A DNA stretch of 64,000 bases from UBA1672 sp033851915 (GCA_033851915.1 JAWSVM010000003.1:186001-250000); one strand, 5' to 3'; positions 24,839 to 34,265 are shown, counted from the first letter of the stretch. Numbers and translations are program-made. Notes: generated by a model not told the origin, from the letters alone.

Positions 24839-25672
24839 TTAGGCAGCTTTAACATGCGTCCCAACACTCTTTACATAAAGCCCACGATTGTCCGGCATAG
24901 CCTTGAACTCGTCGGTTATGCCCAGAACAGTTTCCGCACCGCCAAGAAACAAGAACCCGTCATCAGGTAAAAGTTTATGCATGTTGTCCATAACCTCTTT
25001 TTTGGTAGGTTGGTCGAAGTATATCAAAACGTTCCGGCAGAAAATAATATCGAATCTTCCTAATCCGATCATATTTTCAAGTAAATTGAAATATTTGTAT
25101 TGGACCATATCTTTTATGTCTTTATTAATTCCCCATTTATCACCATCTTGAGTGAAATATTTCATAAGGAGTGTAATAGGTAGGCCGCGTTGCACTTCAA
25201 ACTGTGTGTATATGCCTTCTTTGGCTTGATCCAGAATGTCATGCGAGATATCGGTTGCTATGATTTCGAACGTCCAGCCCGGCATTTTGGCTTGCTCTTC
25301 TTTTAAGATCATTGCCAAAGAATAAGGTTCTTGTCCGCTGGAGGAGGCTGCACACCAAATACGCAATTTTTTTGAATGACCAACCTTATCTTTGAAATAG
25401 GGCAAAACAGTTTTTTTGAATATATCGAATGGCTTTGAATCACGAAAGAAGGAGGTTTCATTTGTTGTCATTGCTTCAACAATATCAATGACGAGCTCTT
25501 TAGGGGGGACGCCGCGTAAGATATTCGTCATTTCTGCAATATCACTATAACCCCATTTCTTGGCAAGAGGGTTGAGGCGAGACTCAATGAGGTATGTTTT
25601 ATCTTGTGTTAGAACTAATCCGGAAGCATTTTTCAAGAGGTCTTTATATATATCAAAATCTGTAATATTCAT
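24839..25672 (-). CDS. cheR: Chemotaxis protein methyltransferase CheR
   Basis: CheR methylates glutamates of chemoreceptors using S-adenosylmethionine during adaptation. The 277-residue protein has the helical N-terminal domain (to about 75) and the Rossmann methyltransferase domain with motif CAASSSGQEPYSLAM near residue 108 and the acidic SAM-binding ATDISHDIL near 140. NETSFFRDSKPF near 70 and FDIIFCRNVLIYFD near 205 are typical CheR sequences. It is the last gene of the che operon, 22 bp after cheB. Confidence 0.95.
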   Translation of the reverse strand: MNITDFDIYKDLLKNASGLVLTQDKTYLIESRLNPLAKKWGYSDIAEMTNILRGVPPKELVIDIVEAMTTNETSFFRDSKPFDIFKKTVLPYFKDKVGHSKKLRIWCAASSSGQEPYSLAMILKEEQAKMPGWTFEIIATDISHDILDQAKEGIYTQFEVQRGLPITLLMKYFTQDGDKWGINKDIKDMVQYKYFNLLENMIGLGRFDIIFCRNVLIYFDQPTKKEVMDNMHKLLPDDGFLFLGGAETVLGITDEFKAMPDNRGLYVKSVGTHVKAA

Positions 25673-25694
25673 TTTTCTATTCTAACGTTAAGAG

Positions 25695-26777
25695 TTAACC
25701 TATTATTTTCTTTATTGCCGACCCTATCTCGTCAAGAGGAAGGATTTTGTCGCATATTTCGGCTGTTGCAACGGCGCCGGGCATGCCCCAGACAACGCTT
25801 GTTTCTTTATCTTGTGCGATAATGCGCCCACCTTTTTCATGCAGGCTACGTGCACCAATCAGGCCATCTTGTCCCATACCGGTTAAAATGACGCAGAGAA
25901 TTCTATTTTGGTATAGTTCAATGATAGAGCGCATCATAACGTCAACGGCAGGCTTACAAAAATTTTCAGGGGCGTCATCATTTAACTTAATGATAAGCTT
26001 GCCACCTTCCTTTTTGAAGCCCATGTGTTTTCCACCCGGAGCGACATAGATATGCCCATTTTCCACCACCATGCCGTCTTCGCCTTCTTGCGCAGGCATG
26101 CTTGCATGCTGGGTAATATGTTCTGCCAATATCTTCGTGAATGTCGCGGGCATGTGCTGCGTGATGATAATCGGGATATTGATTGTCCCTATATTTTTCA
26201 GAACATTAAATAGAGCTTGTGGCCCACCGGTTGAGCTTCCTATAGCAAGAATTTCAGGTTGTGCAAAAACGCCTGATGGACTTGTTCGTGGAGAGGATAG
26301 AGGGCGTTGTTTCGGCGCGGCTACCTTGGCTTGGATATCCACGTGATGAGCATGTGCGTGTGGCGCGCTACCAAGTGTGTTAATCAGCCCAGTGATGTAT
26401 CTGTGGAATTCAGATCCCGGCCCTGTATCTTGTGAACTTGAAGGCTTTACAATGCATTCAACGGCGCCAAGAGCCATTGCCCTGATTGTTATATCCGCGC
26501 CTTGTTCCGTTAAGGCAGAAAACATAACAACTTTTGTGTCCGGCGATTTTTCGAGAATTTTTGGCAAAGCCGTTAAGCCATCCATAACAGGCATTTCAAT
26601 ATCAAGGATCATAACGTCCGGTTTTTTATTGCCGGCCATTGAAACGGCCATTTCACCATTTGAAACGGAGGCGACGATTTCGATATTAGGGTCTGTTTCG
26701 ATAATGCGTGCCAACGCACCGCGAATGACACTGGAATCATCAACTAAAACAACGGTAATTTTATTTTCTGTACTCAT
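25695..26777 (-). CDS. cheB: Chemotaxis response regulator protein-glutamate methylesterase CheB
   Basis: CheB demethylates and deamidates receptors. An N-terminal receiver domain with phospho-Asp in VMILDIEMPVMDG (about 55) is joined by a linker containing a His/Ala-rich stretch to the methylesterase domain. Its catalytic triad is visible as Ser in IGSSTGGPQAL, His in ITQHMPATF and Asp in LTGMGQDG. I chose the ATG at 26777 (MSTENKITVV), because the ATG 13 codons upstream lacks any ribosome-binding site and adds a non-conserved extension. Fourth gene of the operon. Confidence 0.95.
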   Translation of the reverse strand: MSTENKITVVLVDDSSVIRGALARIIETDPNIEIVASVSNGEMAVSMAGNKKPDVMILDIEMPVMDGLTALPKILEKSPDTKVVMFSALTEQGADITIRAMALGAVECIVKPSSSQDTGPGSEFHRYITGLINTLGSAPHAHAHHVDIQAKVAAPKQRPLSSPRTSPSGVFAQPEILAIGSSTGGPQALFNVLKNIGTINIPIIITQHMPATFTKILAEHITQHASMPAQEGEDGMVVENGHIYVAPGGKHMGFKKEGGKLIIKLNDDAPENFCKPAVDVMMRSIIELYQNRILCVILTGMGQDGLIGARSLHEKGGRIIAQDKETSVVWGMPGAVATAEICDKILPLDEIGSAIKKIIG

Positions 26778-26836
26778 GTGTTTTTTTCCAACCAGAGAGG
26801 GGAGGGTTCCCTTCATAATATGCTATTTATTGAATA

Positions 26837-27214
26837 TTAGTTTTCTTGTTCAAGTAATCCTATTTGGATAAATTTTGTTTGTATAATTTCGCTATCAAAT
26901 GGCTTCATAATATATTCATTTGCACCGGCTTCCATCGCACGCTGAATATGAGAAATATCATTTTCTGTTGTACAGAAGACAACTTTTGGATAGTCACCAT
27001 TCTCCATTTTTCTAAGTTTTTCAAGAAATTCTAAGCCGTTCATAATAGGCATATTCCAATCCAGAATAATGGCATCGGGCATAGAAATAGCACATGCTTC
27101 ATATGCTTTTTGTCCATCTTCCGCTTCGGTACATTCGAAACCAAGGTCATGCACGATACGGCTTGCGACTTTTCTTACAACGCGACTATCATCAACGATT
27201 AAACAAGATTTCAT
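26837..27214 (-). CDS. cheY: Single-domain response regulator CheY
   Basis: A 125-residue stand-alone receiver domain: acidic pair in LIVDDSRVV (about 8-9), phospho-Asp in AIILDWNMPIMNG (about 53), Thr in VVFCTTEND and Lys in YIMKPFDSE. CheA phosphorylates CheY, which then binds the flagellar switch; CheZ reverses this. AAGGAAG lies before the ATG. Located between cheW and cheB, which supports the chemotaxis assignment, although alphaproteobacteria often have more than one CheY. Confidence 0.93.
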   Translation of the reverse strand: MKSCLIVDDSRVVRKVASRIVHDLGFECTEAEDGQKAYEACAISMPDAIILDWNMPIMNGLEFLEKLRKMENGDYPKVVFCTTENDISHIQRAMEAGANEYIMKPFDSEIIQTKFIQIGLLEQEN

Positions 27215-27319
27215 TTTACTTCCTTTTATTGAGAATAATATGTATTGGGTATTACGAGACTATAATAGAACAGAATAGAATAAAATACTTAACCAAAGAT
27301 GAACTGCCAGAGACTATAT

Positions 27320-27784
27320 TTATACTTTTATATTTTCTAATAATTTTGATACATCCATAATGATTAAAAGATTTTCTTCAAGCTGGAAAATACCTGTTGA
27401 TATATCCCTCCATGCAGGATCAAGCGTCCCGGGATTCTTTTCGAAATCATTCTTTTTCAGACGAAGAACTTCACCGACATTATCAATAACGAGACTGAAA
27501 AGCTCTTCATTATGCTCTACCACAACGCTCATGCTGCTTTGACATTCGTCTCTGTCAGACATCGAAAGGCAACGCCTGACATCAATGGCCGTAACAATGC
27601 GTCCTCTTAAATTAAGAGAGCCCGCAACCTCGGAGGAGGCCAGAGGGATCCTTGTTACAGGTTGTTCTCTCAGAACATCTTGTACTTGAAGAACCGGAAT
27701 ACCAAACATTTGATTCCCAACATTAATGGTCAGAAAATCTTCTGATAATCTTCTAAGAGCCTCGTCTTCTTCTACGTCTGCCAT
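27320..27784 (-). CDS. cheW: Chemotaxis adaptor CheW
   Basis: CheW couples receptors to CheA in the signalling array. The 154-residue protein is a single CheW SH3-like domain: FLTINVGNQMFGIPVLQVQDVL, the conserved NLRGRIVTAIDVRRCL near 75 and LVIDNVGEVLRL near 110. An acidic helical N-terminus precedes the domain. It begins 21 bp after cheA. CheA has two CheW-like domains of its own, so this stand-alone copy is probably the receptor adaptor. Confidence 0.95.
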   Translation of the reverse strand: MADVEEDEALRRLSEDFLTINVGNQMFGIPVLQVQDVLREQPVTRIPLASSEVAGSLNLRGRIVTAIDVRRCLSMSDRDECQSSMSVVVEHNEELFSLVIDNVGEVLRLKKNDFEKNPGTLDPAWRDISTGIFQLEENLLIIMDVSKLLENIKV

Positions 27785-27805
27785 GATATGTGTTTACCTT
27801 GCTCT

Positions 27806-30800
27806 TTAATTTTTTGTAAGTGTTTGCGATAATGCGCTTAGTAATGTGTCTTTATCAAATTTAGCCACATAATCTGTAAAGCCAACCTGCATGCCACGTT
27901 CTATGTCTTGCGGTGTTGCATGTGATGACAGGGCGATCATCGGTATGTTTGCCCATTTTCCGTCACCTTGTTTGACTTGTTGTGCAAATTCAAAGCCATT
28001 CATGTCCGGCATTTCAATATCGCTGACGATGACGTCAAAGAACACACCGTCTTCACACATCTTCAGTGCTTCGGAAGGAGCCTCTAAAGATGTTACATCA
28101 TATCCAGCCATGCTTAGAAGAGGGGTGAGCATATTTCTAAAAAATGCGCTGTCATCAACAAGAAGCAGGCGTGTTTTTGCTGCTTCGTTTCCGCCGTCAG
28201 TGGCAGAATTATATGGTGTGTCATCATGATCTTTGAACCAGTCATGATTAGCATTACGAAGGAAGTGGTTAATATCAACAATATCTGTCGCGATGCCGTT
28301 AATAATGGCGCTTCCCAATAGACCGCTTGTTTGTGTGCTAAGCTGGATATCCAGATGTTCTTCCATAATATCAACGATTTCTTCGACAATAATGCCCAAA
28401 GATTGATCCTTATCGGCAAAGACAAGAACCGGCTTATCAGAATCGTCTTCAATGGTTATCGAAGAATTAAATGGGATCAGAGGCATAAGAGCGCCGCGAT
28501 ATTGCACCGTCATCTGCCCACTTGAATACTCTATATCTTTTGTTTTTATATTTTCCAATCGTGCAACGAGAGCCAAAGGCACAGCTTTTGGTGTTTTATC
28601 GCCTGTAGTAAACAGAAGAAGAGAGGTTTTCTTCTGGGATGTTGACGTATGTTCATCTTGTCCCTGCATGGCGTTCAAATCTTCTGTGGAGGCGACATTA
28701 CCCGTGGCGTTTGCAATGCCATTTGGATCAAGGATCATAATAACACTCCCATCACCAAGGATGGTGTTTCCTGAGAAAAGGGTCAAGCCTTTCAGCATTT
28801 CAGCAACAGGTTTAACAACGATCTCTTCAGTGTCAAAAACGCGATCAACGATAATGCCAAACTCATATCCACCAACCTCGGTAATAACCAGATAGAGGTT
28901 GTTATTCTCACGTGGGTCGTCTGATGATGAGGCCTTTGTCTCTTGAGAATCAGCTTCGGCTTCTTCAACGGATTGCGCTGTTTTCTCACTATCGGTTTCG
29001 CCTTTAGCCTCAGTTTTAACGTCAACTTCGGCTTTTTCAATAACGCCTTCTTGCTGAAGTATCTTTTTTTCACTTAACCCTAAAAGGTTGCTGAGCGAAA
29101 CGAGTGGCAAAAGCCGATCGCGTAAGCGGAAAATAGGCGCTCCTTTTATGTATTCAACACGGTTATCGCCATGCTCTGACACCATAACAAGCTCACGAAC
29201 CGCGAGTTGTGGTATGGCAAAGCGTTCGCCGCCAGCCTCAACAACCAATGCTGAAACAATTGCCAAGGTGAGCGGGATCTTAATTGTAAAGGTAGAGCCT
29301 TTGCCCTCTTCAGATTTAAGTTCAATCGCACCACCGATTTTTTCGATATTGGTTCTAACAACGTCCATGCCTACGCCACGTCCTGATACAGATGTGACGG
29401 CGGCAGCCGTAGAAAAGCCTGCAGCGAAGATGAATTGATGAATTTGCTGCATTGGCATTTCGTCAATTTCTTCTTGTGTGGCCAGACCGTTTTGAAAGAT
29501 CTTCTCTTTGATTTTGTCTATGGAAAGTCCTTTGCCATCATCAGAAATTCTTATGATAATATGGCCACCCTCATGAAAAGCATCCAACCTGATTGTTCCG
29601 GTCTCCGGTTTCCCCGCTGCAATGCGGTCTGCAGGAATCTCTATACCGTGATCACCTGAATTTCTTACCATATGTGTAAGAGGGTCTTTAATCATTTCAA
29701 GAACTTGGCGGTCAAGCTCGGTTTCATTACCGGTCATAACCAATTCTATTTTCTTGTCGAGATCCAAACTCAAATCTCTAATGATACGAGGAAGCTTTGA
29801 CCAAGCATTTCCGACAGGTTGCATACGCGTTTTCATGACGCCTTCCTGAAGGTCGGACACAACATGGCTAAGGCGTTGTAGAGGTGTTGAAAACTCTGTT
29901 TCACCCTGTGCGCGCAAAATTTGTAAAAGCTGGTTACGTGTTAAAACAAGTTCACTGACCATTGTCATAAGTTCTTCAAGAACATCAACATTGACGCGCA
30001 GTGTTTGGGTTGTTTTAGGCTTTGAAGTTGCAGGTTTTTTATCTTGCTCAGGCTTCGGTTCTTTTTTCTTTGGCGCACTTGGAGTGTCTGAAGGGGGTGC
30101 AATGCCATCCATTCCCGGAGCATTTGCGAAAGCGGCTTCAAGCTCATCTTCTGTGGCATCACCAGGGGCGACATTTCTTTCTTGCTTCGCAGGGGCGTCA
30201 TCTGCGCTATCACTATCTGAAGGGTTTGCAATGCCATCCATTCCCGGAGCATTTGCAAAGGCGGCCTCAAGCTCGTCTTCTGTGGCATCACCAGGGGCGA
30301 CATTTCTTTCTTGCTTAGGGGCATCATCGGAAGGGTTTGCAATGCCATCCATTCCCGGAGTATTCGCGAAAGCGGCTTCAAGCTCATCTTCCGTGGCATC
30401 ACCGGGGGCTACATTTCTTTCTTGAGTGGGTGCTGCTTTAGTTTTTTTTTCTGCAGATGCTTCGCTTGGTGCATCCCCTTTATATGTTCCGTCATCAAGC
30501 AGAACTTTTCCCTCATGAGCTGCGTCCAGTTTTGCAATAAGGCCAGAATCATCACCATCGGGTTCTGAACCTGTTTCTTCAATTTCACCAACGATGTATT
30601 TAATTTGGTCAATAGATTCAAAAATTAACGTAACGTAGTCGGGGATCACATCCAAAACACCATCACGGAATTTACCAAGGACATTCTCGGCGTGATGCGC
30701 CACTTTTTCAAGGCGTGGTAAACTTAGAAACCCACATGTGCCTTTAATTGTATGCACCAGACGAAATATCTTTCCCAAAAGGTCGGCATCATTGGGGTTT

Positions 30801-30883
30801 TTTTCGAGATTAACCAGATCCATATCCAGCTCTTCAAGGCTTTCATTTGTTTCTGTTATAAACTCGACAATAAGATCGTCCAT
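27806..30883 (-). CDS. cheA: Hybrid chemotaxis histidine kinase CheA with two CheW-like domains and a C-terminal receiver
   Basis: CheA phosphorylates CheY and CheB in response to receptors. Domain order in 1025 residues: HPt (1-105, with phospho-His in VHTIKGTCGFLS, about 44), then three tandem near-identical ~40-residue units (about 150-285). The dimerisation helices follow (about 296-360), then the ATPase (N box near 401, G box GRGVGMDVV near 500). Next come a CheW-like domain (about 534-720) interrupted by a ~50-residue acidic insert, a second CheW-like domain (about 750-880) and a receiver domain (901-1025, Asp in IVSDIEMPDMNG). No recognisable P2 domain is present; the tandem units stand where P2 should be. 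First gene of cheA-W-Y-B-R. Confidence 0.95.
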   Translation of the reverse strand: MDDLIVEFITETNESLEELDMDLVNLEKNPNDADLLGKIFRLVHTIKGTCGFLSLPRLEKVAHHAENVLGKFRDGVLDVIPDYVTLIFESIDQIKYIVGEIEETGSEPDGDDSGLIAKLDAAHEGKVLLDDGTYKGDAPSEASAEKKTKAAPTQERNVAPGDATEDELEAAFANTPGMDGIANPSDDAPKQERNVAPGDATEDELEAAFANAPGMDGIANPSDSDSADDAPAKQERNVAPGDATEDELEAAFANAPGMDGIAPPSDTPSAPKKKEPKPEQDKKPATSKPKTTQTLRVNVDVLEELMTMVSELVLTRNQLLQILRAQGETEFSTPLQRLSHVVSDLQEGVMKTRMQPVGNAWSKLPRIIRDLSLDLDKKIELVMTGNETELDRQVLEMIKDPLTHMVRNSGDHGIEIPADRIAAGKPETGTIRLDAFHEGGHIIIRISDDGKGLSIDKIKEKIFQNGLATQEEIDEMPMQQIHQFIFAAGFSTAAAVTSVSGRGVGMDVVRTNIEKIGGAIELKSEEGKGSTFTIKIPLTLAIVSALVVEAGGERFAIPQLAVRELVMVSEHGDNRVEYIKGAPIFRLRDRLLPLVSLSNLLGLSEKKILQQEGVIEKAEVDVKTEAKGETDSEKTAQSVEEAEADSQETKASSSDDPRENNNLYLVITEVGGYEFGIIVDRVFDTEEIVVKPVAEMLKGLTLFSGNTILGDGSVIMILDPNGIANATGNVASTEDLNAMQGQDEHTSTSQKKTSLLLFTTGDKTPKAVPLALVARLENIKTKDIEYSSGQMTVQYRGALMPLIPFNSSITIEDDSDKPVLVFADKDQSLGIIVEEIVDIMEEHLDIQLSTQTSGLLGSAIINGIATDIVDINHFLRNANHDWFKDHDDTPYNSATDGGNEAAKTRLLLVDDSAFFRNMLTPLLSMAGYDVTSLEAPSEALKMCEDGVFFDVIVSDIEMPDMNGFEFAQQVKQGDGKWANIPMIALSSHATPQDIERGMQVGFTDYVAKFDKDTLLSALSQTLTKN
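30100..30430 (-). repeat. Three tandem ~110-bp coding repeats inside cheA
   Basis: Three nearly identical DNA units encode ERNVAPGDATEDELEAAFAN followed by [AT]PGMDGIA[NP], joined by short Ser/Asp/Ala spacers of different length. The units are about 80-90 bp of near-identity each, at roughly 30105-30185, 30232-30310 and 30343-30424. Their DNA similarity suggests recent duplication or gene conversion. Confidence 0.9.
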
Positions 30884-30913
30884 ATTTCAGTTCTCTTTTT
30901 CTTCGTTCAAATA

Positions 30914-30930
30914 ACCATTATTCTAATGGT
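30914..30930. promoter_or_regulatory. Perfect 17-bp palindrome upstream of cheA
   Basis: ACCATTA-TTC-TAATGGT is a perfect inverted repeat with 7-bp arms, 31-47 bp upstream of the cheA start on the minus strand. With its flank it reads AACCATTA, which overlaps the half-site seen at CtrA-controlled promoters. A dimeric regulator site is inferred. Confidence 0.4.
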
Positions 30931-31083
30931 AAACATACATAGCATGACCAAACTTTTCTTAAGCATGTATGAAAGGCGCTTAAGGGTTTAGTCGTAAATA
31001 ATAAATATACGCAGGTATTAGAAACGCAGCATTACGCAGAGAGAAGTGACAAGAGAGCGTGTGATTAGAAAACACGCACATCT

Positions 31084-31719
31084 TTAGAATACAGTAGAAG
31101 ATTTTAATCTCAAGCAAATAAAATTATCATCTGTGTTATCAGGTATAATTTCAAAACCGTAATTTTGTGCAAAGAGTCCCGTGACGTAGGCATGAACGTG
31201 TTTAGGGGAGAGGTCTTCCGTGCTTGTCTTCTGTTCAAGTGCATGCAGGAAACTCTCTTGGAAATTTGCATTCTCACCTCTGCCTGTCACCAGTATGGTG
31301 TTTGCATCACCGGCCTTTACTGAGATAACGCCGCCCTTAGGCAAGGTTTCCGAGACAAGGATGAGTGTGGAGAGCAGCATTTTTCCAAAGCCTGATTTCG
31401 GCTCTATTCCAAAATCATCATGGGGGTTCCAATCCTGCGAGAGACGTTTTTCGCTTTCTATAAATTCACCGAATAGAGTGTGGATATCTGCGATTCTTAT
31501 ATTACTATCTGCGCCACCAAGCCCGTAAACAAGGCGCAGGGTTTTTAATTTTGCATTCGCCTGTGTGGTGCTGGACGCAATCAGAGCTGTGACTTCGTCC
31601 CCCGCATCGGGGCCAAGCTCTTCCATAATTTCAATACCGTTTGAAATCGCGCCGACAGGGCTGATCAGGTCATGGCATATCTTAGAGGCCAGGAGTTCCA
31701 GAATTTTGATATCATTCAT
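31084..31719 (-). CDS. chpT: Histidine phosphotransferase ChpT
   Basis: ChpT relays phosphate from the hybrid kinase CckA to CtrA and CpdR, controlling the alphaproteobacterial cell cycle and motility genes. The 211-residue protein has the phospho-His motif KICHDLISPVGAISNGIEIM at residues about 13-32, and a degenerate ATPase-like C-terminal domain without intact ATP-binding boxes, as expected for ChpT. GAAGGT lies upstream of the ATG. It sits just upstream, in the minus-strand direction, of the che operon, which fits the link between CtrA and motility. Confidence 0.88.
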   Translation of the reverse strand: MNDIKILELLASKICHDLISPVGAISNGIEIMEELGPDAGDEVTALIASSTTQANAKLKTLRLVYGLGGADSNIRIADIHTLFGEFIESEKRLSQDWNPHDDFGIEPKSGFGKMLLSTLILVSETLPKGGVISVKAGDANTILVTGRGENANFQESFLHALEQKTSTEDLSPKHVHAYVTGLFAQNYGFEIIPDNTDDNFICLRLKSSTVF

Positions 31720-31939
31720 TATATGTTTTTACCTTCAGTGCGGGTTAAATCGGCGTGTGATTTGTATAGACATACAACCAGTGAACGACATAAGGCTCTG
31801 TTTAAAAAGACAGTATAAGGATTATGAATCAAATAAGCGTATAGATCAATAGGCTTAACGGTGATCTATTTGGTGTGTGGGCGTTGTTGTTGTGAACCAC
31901 GCAGGAAAATATGTTCCCGCGCGGCTCTATTATTTTAGA

Positions 31940-33340
31940 TTAGAAGTTAAAGCTATACCCTAGCTTTTTCACTTCATCATTGGCCATGTTTTTAAGACGG
32001 GTTAAGCCTTCTTCGCTATCGCTTTCCATGCGGGCGACAAGCACGTCTTGCGTGTTGGATGGGCGCAGTAACCACCAGCCATCTGGTGTTTTTACACGTA
32101 CACCGTCAATATCATCCAGTTCAATTGTGTTGTCGTTTCCAACCAATATTTTTAGGCTTTCCAGTACACGTGGGACAAGGGAGAATTTTTCTTCTTCACT
32201 GACCTCAATGCGCAGTTCCGGTGTGTTAAACAGCTTCGGTAAATGCGCAGTCAGGCTGGATAATCCGCCTGTTGCTTTAGAAAGTTCGTTCAATAAACGA
32301 ACTGAGCAATAAAGCGCATCATCAAAACCGTAATATTTATCAGCGAAGAAAATATGTCCGCTCAACTCACCTGCTAGAGGAGAGTTCAGCTCGCGCATTT
32401 TATCTTTCACCAAAGAGTGCCCCGTTTTCCACATCACAGGCGTGCCGCCCATATTGCGGATTTCATCGAACATAACTTGCGAACATTTAACATCGCCAAT
32501 GATATGGGCTTTGGGGTTATTCTTAATGACTTCACGTGCGTAAATGGTCATTAAAATATCACAACGCAGCACGTCGCCATTTTCATCCACCACGCCAATA
32601 CGGTCACCATCACCATCAAAGGCAATCCCTAAATCACAGGATTTTTCTGCAACAAGAGCTTGCAGATCAACCAGATTTTCATCAACTGTTGGGTCAGGGT
32701 GATGGTTGGGGAATGTGCCGTCAATATCTTCGAACAACAGGTGATGTTCACCCGGAATTTTTTTAACCAGCATTTGCAGAATTTCACCTGCTGCGCCGTT
32801 TCCTGCGTCCCACGCAATTGTCATTTCTCGCGTTAGTTCAAGGTCTTGGATCAGGCGATCAACATAAATTTCTTTAATGTCTTTTTCCTCAACCGAGCCT
32901 TCACCTTCGGCGAGATTACCTTCAGAAGATATTTTGCCGATTTCCTGAATTGTCTTGCCGAAGATCGGGCTTTTATTTGCAGTCATTTTAAAGCCGTTAT
33001 AATCCGGCGGGTTATGCGACCCTGTCACCATGATTCCTGCCTCTGCGCCGAAATGCTTAACCGCAAAATACAGCATCGGTGTGGGGCCAAGCCCAACATT
33101 AATCACAGATATGCCGCACTCTTTCAGGCCTTGGATCAGGCTGTCTGATAGAGCAGGGGAGCTTAGGCGCCCGTCATAACCAACACATATTGTGTGCTTT
33201 GTCGCGTCTGCGTGTTCTTGTTTTATAAATGTCCCAAAGGCGCGTCCTAAGGCATAGGCATCTTTTTCGGACAGATTTTTGTCGATTTGTCCGCGTATAT
33301 CATATTCGCGCAGGATAGTTGGATTGAATGTGTAACTCAT
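31940..33340 (-). CDS. Phosphomannomutase / phosphoglucomutase
   Basis: This 466-residue enzyme of the alpha-D-phosphohexomutase family interconverts hexose 1- and 6-phosphates for exopolysaccharide and lipopolysaccharide sugars. The phosphoserine loop is MVTGSHNPPDYNG near residue 105, the Mg2+ loop is FDGDGDRIGV near 245, the sugar-specificity loop GELSGHIFF near 330 and the phosphate-binding RPSNTQ near 433. AlgC-type enzymes of this length use both mannose and glucose. It is upstream of chpT and next to galU, which uses the glucose-1-phosphate it makes. Confidence 0.93.
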   Translation of the reverse strand: MSYTFNPTILREYDIRGQIDKNLSEKDAYALGRAFGTFIKQEHADATKHTICVGYDGRLSSPALSDSLIQGLKECGISVINVGLGPTPMLYFAVKHFGAEAGIMVTGSHNPPDYNGFKMTANKSPIFGKTIQEIGKISSEGNLAEGEGSVEEKDIKEIYVDRLIQDLELTREMTIAWDAGNGAAGEILQMLVKKIPGEHHLLFEDIDGTFPNHHPDPTVDENLVDLQALVAEKSCDLGIAFDGDGDRIGVVDENGDVLRCDILMTIYAREVIKNNPKAHIIGDVKCSQVMFDEIRNMGGTPVMWKTGHSLVKDKMRELNSPLAGELSGHIFFADKYYGFDDALYCSVRLLNELSKATGGLSSLTAHLPKLFNTPELRIEVSEEEKFSLVPRVLESLKILVGNDNTIELDDIDGVRVKTPDGWWLLRPSNTQDVLVARMESDSEEGLTRLKNMANDEVKKLGYSFNF

Positions 33341-33383
33341 GGTTTTTTCCCGTATATTTGTTATTCAGTGTTTAAGATATGGC

Positions 33384-34265
33384 TTATGTGTAGCTTGCAA
33401 GCAGAGCTTTCACACCATCTCCAATTTCTTCATCTTTAAGGCTGTAGGCAAGGTTCGCCGCGATAAAGCCAAGGCGGGAGCCACAGTCAAAATGTTCTCC
33501 CTTAAAGCGCAAACCGTGGAAAGCTTGTTTGCCCAGCAGTTTTGCCATCGCATCGGTTAGCTGAATTTCATTGCCTGCGCCTGTTTCAAAAGCGGCTAGG
33601 TGATCGAACACTTCAGGCTGCAAGATATAGCGTCCGATGATGGATAATGTTGATGGCGCATCTTCAGGATCAGGTTTTTCAACCAACCCTTTGATGGAAA
33701 CAATATTACCGTCATCTTTATCAATATCCAAAATACCGTATTTGCTGGTTTCTGCGCGCGGCACTTCTTTCACTGCAACAACGTTTCCGCCATATTCGTT
33801 GTAGGCGTTAATCATTTGTGTCAGGCAGCCTTCCTGATAATTAACAAGGTCGTCAGGCAGGATGATGGCAAAGGGCTCATCGCCAATTAATTTTTGGGCA
33901 CACCAAACCGCATGGCCAAGGCCTAAAGGTTTTGGTTGTCTGGTCAGGAATAATTTACCTGCAGGCATTTCGGAATTACGCACTTTGGCAATCATGTCGT
34001 CTTTGCCGCGTGCCTGAAGCGTCTGTTCTAGCTCCGGTTGATAGTCAAAATGTTCTTCCAGCATGTTCTTATGGCGGCCTGTCACAAAAATAAACTCTTC
34101 GATGCCTGCTTCGCGTGCTTCTTCGAAAACATGTTGAATCAAGGGGCGATCATTAATAGGCAACATTTCCTTGGGCATGGCTTTGGTCGCTGGAAGGAAT
34201 CGAGTGCCCAGTCCCGCAACAGGGAACACTGCTTTTCTAACAGGTTTTATATTATTTTGTGTCAT
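33384..34265 (-). CDS. galU: UTP--glucose-1-phosphate uridylyltransferase
   Basis: GalU makes UDP-glucose from UTP and glucose-1-phosphate in the cytoplasm. The 293-residue protein has the nucleotidyltransferase signature FPVAGLGTRFLPATKAMPKE at residues about 14-33, FAIILPDDLV near 131 and GLVEKPDPEDAPS near 196. The length is typical. It lies 43 bp upstream of the phosphohexomutase gene on the same strand, so a sugar-nucleotide operon is likely. Confidence 0.95.
   Translation of the reverse strand: MTQNNIKPVRKAVFPVAGLGTRFLPATKAMPKEMLPINDRPLIQHVFEEAREAGIEEFIFVTGRHKNMLEEHFDYQPELEQTLQARGKDDMIAKVRNSEMPAGKLFLTRQPKPLGLGHAVWCAQKLIGDEPFAIILPDDLVNYQEGCLTQMINAYNEYGGNVVAVKEVPRAETSKYGILDIDKDDGNIVSIKGLVEKPDPEDAPSTLSIIGRYILQPEVFDHLAAFETGAGNEIQLTDAMAKLLGKQAFHGLRFKGEHFDCGSRLGFIAANLAYSLKDEEIGDGVKALLASYT

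Noticed and set aside
28452..30425. Frames of 100-147 codons on both strands within cheA
   Set aside because: They follow the repeat and acidic regions of CheA in other frames and encode Met/Arg/Leu- or Ser/Ala-rich nonsense.
31885..31925. GCGGGAA/TTCCTGC hairpin downstream of the phosphohexomutase gene
   Set aside because: It has a good stem with one wobble but no T-run, so it is not called a terminator.
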